DNA of 64,000 bases from Tupaia tana (lineage: Eukaryota > Chordata > Mammalia > Scandentia > Tupaiidae). The stretch lies in assembly GCA_026018925.1 (NCBI GenBank), contig JAKSZU010000008.1, positions 56,627,027 through 56,691,026 of the forward strand. The letters are read 5' to 3'. This document shows positions 23,626 to 33,615 of this stretch, one piece after another. Position numbers and translations under genes: made by a program. The notes under the pieces were generated by a model. It was not told where the DNA came from. It saw only the letters and a list, made by a program, of their open reading frames with translations, and made no database searches. The number at the start of each line of letters is the position of its first letter. Position 1 is the stretch's first letter.

Positions 23626-23906
23626 CTTTTTTCTTTTTTCTTTTTTTTTTTTTTGGAGAGGTTTTCACTGTAGGGCGCACGCACTCGCTGGACAGACAGA
23701 GAGAGACAGAGAGACAGAAAGCGAGAAATCATCCCCCAGGGGGGATGGCCACGCCACAATCCCTTCTCCTCCATTCTCCTCTCGGGATCTTGGGCATGCA
23801 CGCACACGCGCCCGGCATGAGTTTTAAGCCACCGGGTCCAGAACATGAACCACGGTCGACTACATGGGAGTCCAGCGACATAGCCATTATGCTAACTGCT
23901 GGTCCC
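23626..23906 (-). mobile_element. tRNA-derived SINE, long form
   Basis: CpG-rich copy with a T-rich (A tail) left end containing C interruptions. The head ends 'gctaactgctggtccc'. Confidence 0.92.
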
Positions 23907-24469
23907 TATTTTCTGTATTTTCTCACTGATAATTATTTTATAAAAGAAATAACTGATATTGATTAATACTTTTAATAATAATTTATAATTAATTTAATAA
24001 TAATAATTTTGTTTCATCTGAAAATGTCCCATAGATGGCCAATGGTATGATGTACCAAAAATTTGAAGAAAATGTTTGGAAGAACCTTATGCAATTGGGA
24101 AAGTCTTAGCCATTGTAACTTTTATTTGTCATCTGGTTAGAAAAACTTATGTTTTACATAGTAGCAACACATCCAGTCATTTCTTGGGGGACCGCTTCTG
24201 TGCTAGGCATGACAAGGTCACAAAAATGCATAAGATAGTTTGCCTACTCTCAGCAAACACTGTTTAATAGAGACAAGAGACACATAAATGGATGGTGATG
24301 TAATGAGGGGTATGTTAAGGTCAGGGAATGAGCGGAATTCAGAAGAGGGGTCTCTAATCCATCTACTGAGATCCAGGTGCACTTTATCACATCATCTAGT
24401 TTCTTTCTTGCATGGCAGTCATCATCTGTACTTACGTCCTTTATTTGCTTACTTTTGTATTGTCTGTTT
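23907..24469. other. No gene recognised
   Basis: AT-rich. 24180-24300 resembles an old repeat ('gacaaggtcacaaaaatgc'). No coding evidence. Confidence 0.3.
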
Positions 24470-24575
24470 CTACCACTACAACCTACCACTAAATAAACTC
24501 TCCAAAGGGCAGAACTTTACTATATTCTTAAAACCTATCACCATGCCACTCATTCAATGGTAAATATTTAATGAA
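24470..24575 (+). repeat. L2 3'-end fragment
   Basis: 'aataaactctccaaagggcagaac' followed by 'tggtaaatatttaatgaattg' has the order of the L2 right end (gagggcag ... aataaatatttgttgaatg). Confidence 0.5.
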
Positions 24576-24671
24576 TTGATATAAATATAAATAGATTGCA
24601 ATAATTGGCCTTCAGAAGGAGAGGTTACATATAACTAGAAAGATCAGGAAAGATGATAAGAGAGGTAGGAT

Positions 24672-24940
24672 TTGGGCCAGCATAACTAACCACTCCTGGC
24701 TCTGTAGTTAAGTTCATTGTACTTCAGGAGCTGGATCTCACATGGCCAACCTCAGTTGGAGTCCCAGTCTCACTGGTTTAAAAACATGCTAGGTACATGT
24801 GTGTACATGCCCAAAGTTCTGACAAGAGAGAGAAACAGAAAAGGGATGGCAGTGTGATCACATCTACTGGGGGATGCTTGATCACTCTTGCCCTTGCACC
24901 TTCTGACATCAAAACAAAACAAAAATAAATAAGTAAGAAG
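24672..24940 (+). mobile_element. tRNA-derived SINE, older form
   Basis: Head 'gggccagcataactaacc' with an insertion before 'gagctggatctcacatggcc'. Body 'acatgcccaaagttctgac'. A-rich tail (aaacaaaacaaaaataaat). A purine-rich tract follows to 25000. Confidence 0.75.
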
Positions 24941-25606
24941 AAGGAAATGGGAAAAAGAGAAGCAGAAAAAGAAGAAGAAAAGAAGGAGGAGAAATTTGAG
25001 CTGAAGTTTGAAGGCTGGGTAGGATTTGGGAGGTAGAAGGTACAAAGTGAGTAAAAATAAGCAGGAGTAAGCACAGAAACAGGAACCAACAGAAGAAGAG
25101 ATAACAAGAGAGTGGTTGCTCCAAAAGATCGGGGACACAGCCACTGCCTTGAGCTTGCTATAAATTTAGTTAGAAACTATGATTTTAAAAAAGAAACATA
25201 ATTTCTTCTTTTCTTAAGACTATAAGTTCAAAACTGAACTCTTCAGAGTTCATCCACTCCTGGCACAGTTTGGCAGGGGTTGAGTTGGAAAGGAGAGTGT
25301 TTATTTGGACTTGCCTTCGCCATCCATACCCTTTTGTCCCACCCTCAGTCAATCAGAATAGCTCTGTTTTAACTATTCTGTTTGTGCTTTCATGAAGGTG
25401 GGTGTCATCTTTCTTGTTTTATCTTTTCTACATGACAATTTAATTTCTTTATATTTCTTTCATTTTTGTTTTCAACTTTCATGGAAAAATATACATTCCT
25501 TTGTTTTTCTTCTTAAACTCCCCGCTGAAAGATTTAGATACCTGTACCATATATAAAATTTTAGACTAAAGATTCATTCTTTTAAGAAGATAACATTTTT
25601 GAAATA
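24941..25606. other. No gene recognised
   Basis: Begins with a GA-rich tract (24940-25000); the minus-strand frames here are translations of that tract. The remainder is unassigned and AT-rich. Confidence 0.3.
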
Positions 25607-25620
25607 TATGTTCTTTTTTT

Positions 25621-25875
25621 TTTTTAGAGAGAGATTTTTGCTATAGGGCACATGCACTTGCCACAGAGAAAGAGAGAGAGAGATAAAAAGTGATAAATCA
25701 CCTCCCGGAGGAATGGCCATGCCACAATACCTTCTCTTCTATTCTCCTCTGAGGATCCTGGGCATACACTCACATGCAACCAGCATGAGTTCCAAGCCAT
25801 TGGGTCCAGGACTCGAACCACGGTTGACCATGTGGGAGTCTAGCGACGTAACCATTACACCATCTGCTGGTCCCT
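25621..25875 (-). mobile_element. tRNA-derived SINE, long form
   Basis: Head ends 'cgtaaccattacaccatctgctgg'. B box intact (ggactcgaacc). Flanks tatgttctttttt and tatgttctttttaaa. Confidence 0.9.
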
Positions 25876-25938
25876 CTATGTTCTTTTTAAATTTTCTATA
25901 AGTCCTGTGAGCCATACAGAGATATATTTGGAAAGCAT

Positions 25939-26016
25939 TAGGTCATCAGGAAAGTTGACATATTTTCTATATTTTTCTCTACTAAAATGTATCATGATTT
26001 TCCCAATTACCCCATA
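25939..26016. mobile_element. Mariner-type palindromic MITE (copy 2)
   Basis: TA-flanked: left arm 'ggtcatcaggaaagttgaca', right arm 'atcatgattttcccaattac'. The arms are complementary through most of their length. Confidence 0.7.
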
Positions 26017-26050
26017 TGTTTATGATTGTGTCGAAAGACAAAAAGACTGG

Positions 26051-26312
26051 GGACCAGCAGATGGCATAATGGTAACATCGCTGGACACCCATGTAGTCAA
26101 CTGCGGTTAGAGTCCTGGACCCAGTGGCTTAAACTCACACCGGGTGAATGTGTGCGTGCATGCCCAAGATCCTGAGAGGAGAATGGAGGAGAAGGGATTG
26201 TGGCGTGGTCATCCCACCTGGGGAGTGATTTCTTGCTTTCTGTCTCTCTGTCTCTTTCTTTCTTTCTGGCAAGCACACCACCCTATAGCAAAAACCTCTA
26301 AAAAAAAAAATT
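26051..26312 (+). mobile_element. tRNA-derived SINE, long form (array unit 1)
   Basis: Head GATGGCATAATGGTAACATCGC. First of three head-to-tail units. An outer flank of 'aaagacaaaaagactg' type before it recurs loosely after unit 3. Confidence 0.88.
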
Positions 26313-26319
26313 AAAAAAA

Positions 26320-26489
26320 AAAAAACTCACACCAGGCACATGTGTACACATGCCCAAGATCCCAAGAGGAGAAAGGAGAAGGGACTGTGGCATGGCCTCC
26401 CCCCAGGGGTGATTTCTCACTTTCTATGCTCTGTCTCTCTGTGTCTCCAGAAAGCACATGTGCCCTATACCAAAAATCTCTCAAAAAAA
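26320..26489 (+). mobile_element. tRNA-derived SINE, 5'-truncated (array unit 2)
   Basis: Lacks the whole tRNA head and starts at the 'actcacaccaggcacatg' body directly after an A-rich junction, then runs to the right end and A tail. Confidence 0.85.
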
Positions 26490-26490
26490 G

Positions 26491-26750
26491 GATCCAGCAG
26501 AATGAGTGTTTATATCGCTGGACTCTCACATAGTTGACCACAGTTCAAATCCCAGATCCAGAGCTTGAAACACACTGCTGCTGTGTGTACGTGCATGCCC
26601 AAAATCCCAAGAGGAGAATGGAGGCAAAGGGATTGCAATGTGGCCGTCTCCCCAGGGAACGATTTCTTGCTTTCTGTCTCTCTGTCTCTATCTCTCCAGC
26701 AAGTGCACACACCCTCTAGCAAAAACCTCTTTACAAAAAAAATTTTTTAA
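26491..26750 (+). mobile_element. tRNA-derived SINE, long form (array unit 3)
   Basis: Head is decayed ('gatccagcagaatgagtg'), followed by ATATCGCTGGACTCTCAC. Full body and A tail. Confidence 0.85.
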
Positions 26751-27258
26751 ACTATCAAAAAAAAGACAAAAAACTATATCATGCCCATGTTTAAAGATAT
26801 GAAAATGAAACAATATATATACAAATATCTGGGTTTCTTTTAAATGCCTTCTGGAGTCTGGGACAGTGGACTTAATTTAAAAAGTGAACTAAAATTAATG
26901 GAGTATAGCTATAAAATACTCTGAACTATATTCAAAAAGGTAACCACTAAAATTCAAAGTACTCTGGAGAAGAAGATTCCACATGGTTCCTGAGAACTAG
27001 GTATTTCAGGGCACACGAGAAATGAAGATTTTCTACTGATAATTCAGCCTCCAGCAAACAAGCTAGCAACAGATCTAAGAGCACTGTAGCTAAACATCCA
27101 AATACTAATAGGGTTAAAATATTCCTCAATATCTACTGAATCTACTGCACCAGTGATCACAACAGAACGGCAAAGAGATTCTAGATCACCTCTGTCTGCT
27201 TGCTCCTGAACATTCAGACTGAACTTCAAGAATTTGAAAGAAACACACCATCCATCAG

Positions 27259-28188
27259 ATGACAAGAAATCACCACTGGATCACAAGAAATGTGGGAAAA
27301 CAAGAAAATACCTCTCCTCCAAGGGAAAAGAGTTACTCTTCTTCATTCACAAGCAGTTCGGTGAAAATCATGGAAATGTCTGATAAGGAATTTAGAGCAT
27401 TCATAATGTCGAAGCTAACAGAGATGGAAGAGAAGAGAGATAATGAACTGTTAAAGAGCAAAGAGAAAGAAGTTGACGAGTTCCAGGAGATGAGGGAATT
27501 CTTGCAAGATCTAAAAGAGGAATTACACACTTTACAAAAGACTCAAATGGAACTGTTAGAGATGAAGTCTATAATACAGGAAGTCAAAATCTCCCTTGAA
27601 AGTATTAAAAGCAGACTAGATCACTCAGAAAATAGAATCTCTAATGTAGAAGAGAAAATGGCTGGCCTAGAAAAATCCACCACCAAGACTGAGAAAATGG
27701 TCCAAAAATTTGAGAATAATATACAAGAAGTACTAGATGCCATCAAATGTCCAAATATCCGGATAATTGGCATTCCAGAAGGTGAAGAAACCCATAAGGG
27801 CATTAATAATCTATTCCATGAAATCCTGCAAGAAAACTTTCCAAACCTAGAGAGGCATTCGAAGATCCAGTCCCAAGAAATACAAAGGACCCCAAATAGA
27901 AACAACCCAAGAAGATCTTCTCCAAGACACATTATAGCCAGGTTGACCAAAACCACAGACAAAGACAAGATACTAAGATTGGCAAGAGAAAAACATCAAG
28001 TTACCTACAAAGGACATCCCATCAGGCTAACAGCAGATCTCTCATCAGAAACAATGCAAGCGAGGAAAGAATGGGAAAATATATTCAAAGTGTTAAGAGA
28101 GAAGCAAGTTCAGCCAAGAATACTGTACCCGGCAAGATTATCTTTCATGTGGGAAGAAAAGACAAGAACATTCTCAGATAAAACCTGA
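27259..28188 (+). CDS. L1-type ORF1 protein of HAL1 (RNA-binding chaperone)
   Basis: 309 codons. L1 ORF1 proteins are cytoplasmic RNA-binding trimers that coat their own RNA and act as nucleic-acid chaperones. Visible parts: a basic, serine-rich N-terminus (1-40); a long Leu/Ile-heptad coiled coil (about 45-160); an RRM-like domain starting NIRIIGIPEGEE (166-177) with QENFPNLE (191-198) and PRHIIARLT (222-230); and a C-terminal domain with AREKHQVTYKGHPIRLTADL (242-261) and QARKEW (267-272). The reading frame stops at FSDKT, about 25 residues before the usual family end. Relative to the copy at 60779-60793, four bases are missing around 28180. The missing tail is still readable in another frame to a TAA at 28254-28256. 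The start is the first in-frame ATG after the leader. It may still give a near-full protein, but loss of the C-terminal tail could impair it. Confidence 0.85.
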   Translation: MTRNHHWITRNVGKQENTSPPREKSYSSSFTSSSVKIMEMSDKEFRAFIMSKLTEMEEKRDNELLKSKEKEVDEFQEMREFLQDLKEELHTLQKTQMELLEMKSIIQEVKISLESIKSRLDHSENRISNVEEKMAGLEKSTTKTEKMVQKFENNIQEVLDAIKCPNIRIIGIPEGEETHKGINNLFHEILQENFPNLERHSKIQSQEIQRTPNRNNPRRSSPRHIIARLTKTTDKDKILRLAREKHQVTYKGHPIRLTADLSSETMQARKEWENIFKVLREKQVQPRILYPARLSFMWEEKTRTFSDKT

Positions 28189-28560
28189 AAGAATTTACCA
28201 GCACCACACCAGATCTCCAAGAAGTTCTCAAGGGTGTGCTATGTCAGGAAAATTAAATACAGACACATGGAAATAAGAGTTCAAAAACTAAGAAAGTGGC
28301 CAACTTAATCGTAGGGACAAGTCTGGAGTTGAATATTATATCCAGAATTTAATCAGGAAAATTGAACCATAACAGAAGATAAAAGTACATGAGACTGATA
28401 GGTTCATGCACCTACCATTTGAACAGAATCCTAACCTGTTTCCTGGCTTAAAGCAAAGTTCCTTGGCATTTCTTTGATTTAAGTTAAAACTGGTTTTCTT
28501 AATAGTAACGAGTGAACTCACCACTGAAAGTAGTTAGATTATGTAAGAAATTGTGTGATC

Positions 28561-29259
28561 AATACAATGTGGGTGGGAAAGGAATGGAAGACAATTGTAG
28601 ACACCAGAGATAGTGTGAGAAGAGGGTGGGAAAGGACAGAGGGTCAGAAAGTGGGGTAAAAATAATTCTAGGAACTAGAAATGGGAAATTTTTTATAATA
28701 TGCATGATTAAGTCACTATGCAGTATATTCTGGATGGGAAATCACATTTTGTATGCTGTGATGATGCTTAGGGAAAGAATGTAAATTAAGTTACAAAAAA
28801 AATGTTTCAGGAAAAAAAATATCTATTCAATGACTGCAGTAAGATATATAGCCCCAACTAGGAGCTACTTTATAGGATGTGTAAAGTTAGACTTGTGTTC
28901 ATGGAAATGTATATATCACCTGTGTTTGCTATGAAAATATTTAGATTAATTAAGGTCTTTAGTAATTCAATAAAATGTGGGGGGGAAACAGTATAGAAAG
29001 CAAACATAGATACCAGAGACAGCGTGGGAGGAGAGTGGGAGATGGCAGAGGGTAAGAGATAGGGAATCAAGGATGGGGAGAAAAAAAGTACAACATACAG
29101 AAAACAAGAAATGGAAAATTATTTGCTGACAATAACATGTTTGTTGATGTGCTTGATTGAGACAATATACAGTGTACTCTTGATGGAAAATCTCATTTTG
29201 TATGCTGTAATGATGTACAGTGAATGAATGCAAATAAATAAATTGAAATTAAAAAAAAT
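28561..29259 (+). repeat. Duplicated 3'-UTR module inside HAL1
   Basis: Two diverged versions of one module lie in tandem: 28561-28797 and 28969-29259. Both begin with an AATGTGGG-type box, pass through 'agacaccagagatagtgtg' or 'agataccagagacagcgtg', and end near 'cattttgtatgctgtgatga' or 'cattttgtatgctgtaatga'. The first module ends in its own A-rich run (28794-28803). The spacer 28804-28968 is unrelated. Confidence 0.8.
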
Positions 29260-29304
29260 TTCAAAGTACTCTGATGGACTGACATTACAGCCTGTTTCTG
29301 ACAG

Positions 29305-29352
29305 GTTTGGGTATTGATAGCAATGTAACCACTACATGATCTGCTAGCCCCT
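29305..29352 (-). mobile_element. SINE head remnant
   Basis: Only the reverse-strand tRNA head end is left: 'gcaatgtaaccactacatgatctgctagcccc'-like. The body is gone. Confidence 0.5.
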
Positions 29353-29619
29353 GTTTTTGTGTATTTCTTAAATGATCTTTGGATATTTAGGTAAGAGGAT
29401 AAATAAAGTCTCTGTTGTACCATGGCTATAAGTGGGAGTCTTGCTTATTATTTTAAATTGAAAAAAATATTTGCATTTGGTAAAATAATTTCAGACAATA
29501 CAAAAAGGAATATATTCAAAAGTAAGTCCTTACACTTTATCCTCCTAATTCTCTCAACTCTCTAGCCCCACCCCTTTTCAGATGCAATGACACCAGTTTT
29601 ATAAAATGTTCCAGAAATA

Positions 29620-30400
29620 TTCTATGCATCTATTAGAATATGTATGAGAGAATACTGTACACAATGTTGTGTAGCCCCTGCTTTGTTATGCTCAACAATA
29701 GATAGTTCTATATGAGGACCATAGTTTTATTTCTTTATGTTTTATGGATGCAGAATCACTCATTGTATGGCTATGATATGGTTTATTTAGTTAGCTCCTG
29801 ACAAAATAAGACTTAGGTGTGTTTTCATCCTTCTGCTACTATAAGCAATGCTATAATATACACTTTTGTACATAAATCTTTGGGCACATATATGATGATA
29901 TTTTCTATTAGTCCATCCAGGTTATTATAACAAAATACTATAGACTGAGTAGCTTATACACAGCAGAAGTTTATTTCTCACAGTTCTGGAGACTGAGGAA
30001 TCTTAAGTTCAAGGCATCAACAGATTCAGTGTCTAATGATGGCCTGTTTCCTAGTTCAGTTAGTGCTATCTCACTGTGTCTTCACATGATGGAAAAGGTA
30101 AGGGTTCTCTCAGATGTCCCTTTACAAGGGCACCAATCTCATTCATTAGGGTTCTACCCTCATGACCTAATCACCCTCCAAAAGCCTCACCTCCTAATAC
30201 CATCACATTGGAATTAGAATTTTAACATACGAATTTTGAAGGAACATAAACATTTAGACCATAGCATAACTATAGGATAAATGCTAGTATTTCTACATCA
30301 AAATGATTAGGCATTTAAAAATATAAGCATAAATACATTGCCCTCAAAAAGAGACTGTACCAATTTACATTCTCATCAATAGTGTTATAAGAGAGAAATG
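29620..30400 (-). repeat. Old L1 fragment interrupted by an LTR
   Basis: Reverse-strand L1 ORF2 3' region: 'gcaatgctataatatacac', 'tgggcacatatatgatg', and, beyond the LTR, 'ccaatttacattctcatcaa'. Confidence 0.65.
29907..30268 (-). repeat. MaLR LTR (MLT1-type)
   Basis: Reverse-strand LTR: 'attagtccatccaggttattataac' start, 'tttatttctcacagttctgg', 'gtgtcttcacatgatgg', 'atgacctaatcaccctccaa', end 'catttagaccatagca'. Sits inside an L1. Confidence 0.88.
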
Positions 30401-30473
30401 ATTGGATTGTTTGGGTAAATCATGACACATTTTTGCATACAAAAGTATGTCATAACTTTCTCAACACCCTAGT
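30401..30473. mobile_element. Mariner-type palindromic MITE (copy 3)
   Basis: Left arm 'gtttgggtaaatcatgacac', centre 'atttttgcatac', right arm 'gtcataactttctcaacacc'. Confidence 0.7.
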
Positions 30474-30569
30474 AGTTTAAACATTGCAAGAAATAGGAAG
30501 AAGGAACAGTAAAGGTCCGAGTAATAACAGGATAAATTCAGTGTTTCCACAAAGCTTAGAAAGTAAAAG

Positions 30570-30778
30570 CAGGCTAGCTGGTGTTGTGGTGGTTAAGGTA
30601 CACTCAAACAGTGTAGTTTGAGTCTCAGACCAATTGACTTGAAAAACACATGAAATTCTGAAAGGAAGAAGAAATGGAGAAGAAGGGATTATGGCATGAC
30701 CATCCCCATGGGAGGAGCTTTTTTCATTCTCTCTCTCTTCCTCCCATATGTATGTGCTCTCTGGCAAATCAAAAGTAA
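30570..30778 (+). mobile_element. tRNA-derived SINE, older form
   Basis: Head 'gctagctggtgttgtggtgg' and 'ttgacttgaaaaacacatg'. Part of the body before 'tgaaattctgaaagg' is deleted. Confidence 0.75.
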
Positions 30779-30869
30779 ACATGGAAGAAAGTAGAAAGGG
30801 GACAAAGAATGTAAATATTGAATCTCATGTGATATTATTTAAATTAGGTTATATTTATGATAAAAAATA

Positions 30870-31005
30870 TAATGGGCCATTTTTTTCCTTTACGTTTTAA
30901 AAAATACGCATGACAGTTGATAGCAAAAATTATAACATTGTCAGTGGGGTTTTCAATGTATGTAGATTAATATATATAATAGATTACAACGTAAAAGGTA
31001 ATGAA
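30870..31005 (+). repeat. Ancient L1/HAL1-type 3'-UTR fragment
   Basis: 'gcatgacagttgatagcaaaaattataacattg' and 'atgtagattaatatata' resemble the old mammalian L1/HAL1 3' UTR (compare 40400-40460). Confidence 0.4.
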
Positions 31006-31007
31006 TA

Positions 31008-31250
31008 GGGCCAGCAGCTGGATTCCACATGGCCTACTGTGCAGTTGGAGTTCCAGGCCCAGTGGCTTGAAAAACACACCAGACACATGTACGTGCATGC
31101 TCAAAATCCAGAGAGGAGAATGATGAGAAGAGATTGCAGCATGATCATCTTCCCCCTGGGAGGATGATCTTTTACTTTCCCTCTCTCTCTCTTCCTCTCT
31201 TTGGAGAGCACATGCACCCAAGAGAGAGAGAGTATGCAGCAGTTTTAGTT
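31008..31250 (+). mobile_element. tRNA-derived SINE, older form, A-box deleted
   Basis: Reads 'gggccagcagctggattccac': about 25 bp spanning the A box are missing. The rest of the body is present to 'acatgcacccaagag'. Confidence 0.82.
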
Positions 31251-31369
31251 CTGATATGTCAAGAATGTGGAAATCATTATTCCTGTCTTTACAACCAGAA
31301 AAAGAGTAGAACAAACTAAAAATCAATAAACTTTCTTGACCCATCAAAGAGCTGAGGTTGCAGGACATA

Positions 31370-31945
31370 TCAGCACCTGGAAAATATGAAATAAAGGCAA
31401 CAACAGGGAATTACAACCAAGATGATCTTACTAGAAGAAGAATCTGTTAGAAACATAAATAGGGGAAGGACAGTGGAAAGGACAGTTACTCAACTACTTC
31501 TGTATAACCTTTCCTCACTGAAAGGAAATAGAGAAAGCTAAGAAACCCCTTTGAAGGCCATAACACAGGGAGCCACGCTCACTAAAAGACTGAAATTTAG
31601 TTATAAGATTATAAAATACTTCCTGTCTCCTCATATTACCACCTTTCAATAGCATTCCAGTAAAATAAGAGTGTTGCAGCTGAAAGAGTAACAAGGTACA
31701 GACTCTATTTAAGAATCTATTTAAGAAGGAGTTCTTAGGAAAACGTAAAGACAAAAGAAACAAAAACAAATGCATCAGAAGAAATTGAAGTATCTGGTAC
31801 CTACAGAGTCAGCAAACACTAACATAAAACCTTACATTAAAATTTGTCTGACTTTCAGCAAAAAACTACAAAGTATGCTCAATTGCAAGACAAAAACAGT
31901 CAAAGCAAGTGTTTGAACAAGACTCAGATAAAGATATTGGCACGT
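31370..31945 (+). repeat. Ancient L1/HAL1 5'-end fragment
   Basis: 'caaacactaacataaaacc', 'aaaaactacaaagtatgctc', 'gcaagacaaaaacagtc' and 'acaagactcagataaagat' match, in order, the 5' region of old mammalian L1/HAL1 elements. Far more decayed than the element at 26967. Confidence 0.5.
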
Positions 31946-32071
31946 TGATTTCTTCTGAGGCATCTCTTCTTGGCTTATAGCCATCTTCTCTTTGTGTCTT
32001 CACATGTTTTTCCTATGCATGTATGTATTTCCTACTCTTGTTCTTTTTGTTTTGGGGGTGTTTTTTGTTTG

Positions 32072-32185
32072 TTTGGAGGTGAAGGGATTGCAGCATGATC
32101 ATGTTCCATTGTGGGTGCTCTCTCCCTCTCTGTCTCTCCCTGCCTCTCCCTGACAAGTACACAGGCCTGCTAGCAAAATTCTTTT
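32072..32185 (+). mobile_element. tRNA-derived SINE, 3' half only
   Basis: Starts within the body at 'ggtgaagggattgcagc' and runs to 'ctagcaaaattcttttt'. The tRNA head is missing. Confidence 0.75.
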
Positions 32186-32186
32186 T

Positions 32187-32326
32187 AAATTTATTTTAAT
32201 TTGACCAGAGAGAGACAGAGTGAGAGAGAAAGTGAGAAAGCAAGCTGCCAGGTCCAAGACTCAAACCACGGTCAGCCACATAAGAGTCCAGCACCCTTAA
32301 CCACCATGCCACCTGCTGGTCCCTCT
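32187..32326 (-). mobile_element. tRNA-derived SINE, short form
   Basis: Reverse-strand short form ending 'aaccaccatgccacctgctgg'. Inserted into the tail of the preceding SINE fragment (ctagcaaaatt and ctagtaaattt flanks). Confidence 0.88.
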
Positions 32327-32693
32327 AGTAAATTTTTAAAAAATCAATTTTAAAAAGAAAGGAAAAATAATAAACTAAATAAATAAATTGACAGTATTAG
32401 CAAGATTTTTCAAAATATGACTTCCTCCTAAATAGTGAGGTCTACCCATCTTGTGGCTTTCCTTTCCATCACACAGATTTCCATCAAGCCAGTTCCTACA
32501 GCCTAATCCTCATTCTTCTTCCCATAATCCCTCTACCTATCCAGATCTTTCATCTTCAACATTCAACTGCCATTTAAGCTTACTCCCTCCTTATAAAAAG
32601 TATTTATAATTGTCATAGCCAGTCTTTCTTATCCAATGTAATTACTCTATATTTTCTGTTGAGCTTCATATATATTAGATGTTCAATATTTTT
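32327..32693. other. No gene recognised
   Basis: AT-rich to mixed sequence. 32420-32600 may be L2-like ('tcttcccataatccctctacc') but too worn to assign. Confidence 0.3.
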
Positions 32694-32907
32694 TTAAGAG
32701 AAATTATTGCAATAGGGCACATGTACTGTGGAGAAACCCTCTAGGGAGGATGGCCACACTGCAATCCCTTCTCCTCCAGTCTCATCTTGGAATCTTGGGC
32801 ATGCATGCACACACATGTGCCCGGCATGAGTTTTAAGCTGCCAGGTCTGGAACTCAGTCAACTACATCAGAGTCCAGTGATGTAACCATTATGCCTTCTG
32901 CTGGTTT
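32694..32907 (-). mobile_element. tRNA-derived SINE, long form with deletion
   Basis: About 45 bp are missing near the right end ('catgtactgtggagaaacc'). Flanks tagatgttcaatattt and cagatggtcaatattt. Confidence 0.85.
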
Positions 32908-33112
32908 CAGATGGTCAATATTTATAGAATGGAAAAATGAGTTTGAACCATCAGTTGCATGAGTATTAATCTTTCCTAATTAAATCACAAATTCTTTGGG
33001 AGTGAAGATGATTAGACTGCATTGTAAATATTTTATATCTTCCCAAATTCAATGAACTCCTAGGTTTATGAAAGCTGAACTGACTCGAATCTAATTAAAA
33101 ATTTCTAGTAAC

Positions 33113-33382
33113 GGGACCAGCAGTTAGCGTAATGGCTATGTCGCTGGACTCCCACGTAGTTGACCGCGGTTCGAGTCCCGGACCCAGCGGCTTAAACTCA
33201 CACCGGGTGCGTGTGCGTGCGTGCCCAAGATCCCGAGAGGAGAATGGAGGAGAAGGGATTGCGGCGTGGCCATCCCCCCTGGGGGGTGATTTCTCGCTTT
33301 CTATCTCTCTGTCTCTCTCTGTCTGTCTGGCGAGCGCACGCGCCCTATAGCAAAAACCTCTCCAAAAAAAAAAAAAAGAAAA
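33113..33382 (+). mobile_element. Young tRNA-derived SINE, long form
   Basis: Near-consensus, CpG-rich copy. A box TAGCGTAATGG at 33125-33135, B box GGTTCGAGTCC at 33168-33178, short internal A5, tail of about 14 A with one G. Perfect 16-bp duplication aaaaatttctagtaac at 33097-33112 and 33383-33398. Confidence 0.96.
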
Positions 33383-33615
33383 AAAAATTTCTAGTAACAA
33401 GGATTTTGTTGTTATTGCTTTTAATCCAGAAACTGATATCAAAGAAACTGGGTTTCTGAAACTAGGTTAAAATGGAGAAAAATTTAGAGAGAGGAGAAAC
33501 TGGGATCCAAGAGGCCACTTCTGAGTAATGAAACAGCTAAGAAAAAGATGGTGAGACTCAAAATACAGCAGTGGCAGTGGAAATAGAAATAAGAAAATGA
33601 ATTAAAGTTAACAGA

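Larger units (their letters stand above)
26967..29259 (+). mobile_element. Full-length half-L1 (HAL1) retrotransposon
   Basis: A 2,293-bp insertion between exact 14-bp duplications ttcaaagtactctg (26953-26966 and 29260-29273). Order: a 292-bp leader, ORF1 (27259-28188), then about 1.07 kb of 3' UTR ending in an A-rich tail. No endonuclease or reverse-transcriptase frame exists between ORF1 and the tail. This is the HAL1 plan: an L1 derivative that keeps only ORF1 and depends on L1 for reverse transcription. The intact-looking ends, exact duplications and nearly open ORF1 suggest a fairly recent insertion. The leader shows no clear G+C-rich L1 promoter. The right half of the UTR has a G-rich purine tract (29026-29064) with four GGG runs, as in L1 3' UTRs. 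Confidence 0.88.

Noticed and set aside
24770..25144. 124-codon minus-strand open frame rich in Ser, Phe and Leu
   Set aside because: Translation of a GA-rich tract and a SINE tail.
33125..33185. tRNA gene call at young SINE heads
   Set aside because: Polymerase III boxes are present, but no acceptor stem pairs and the sequence runs on into the SINE body. These are SINE promoters.
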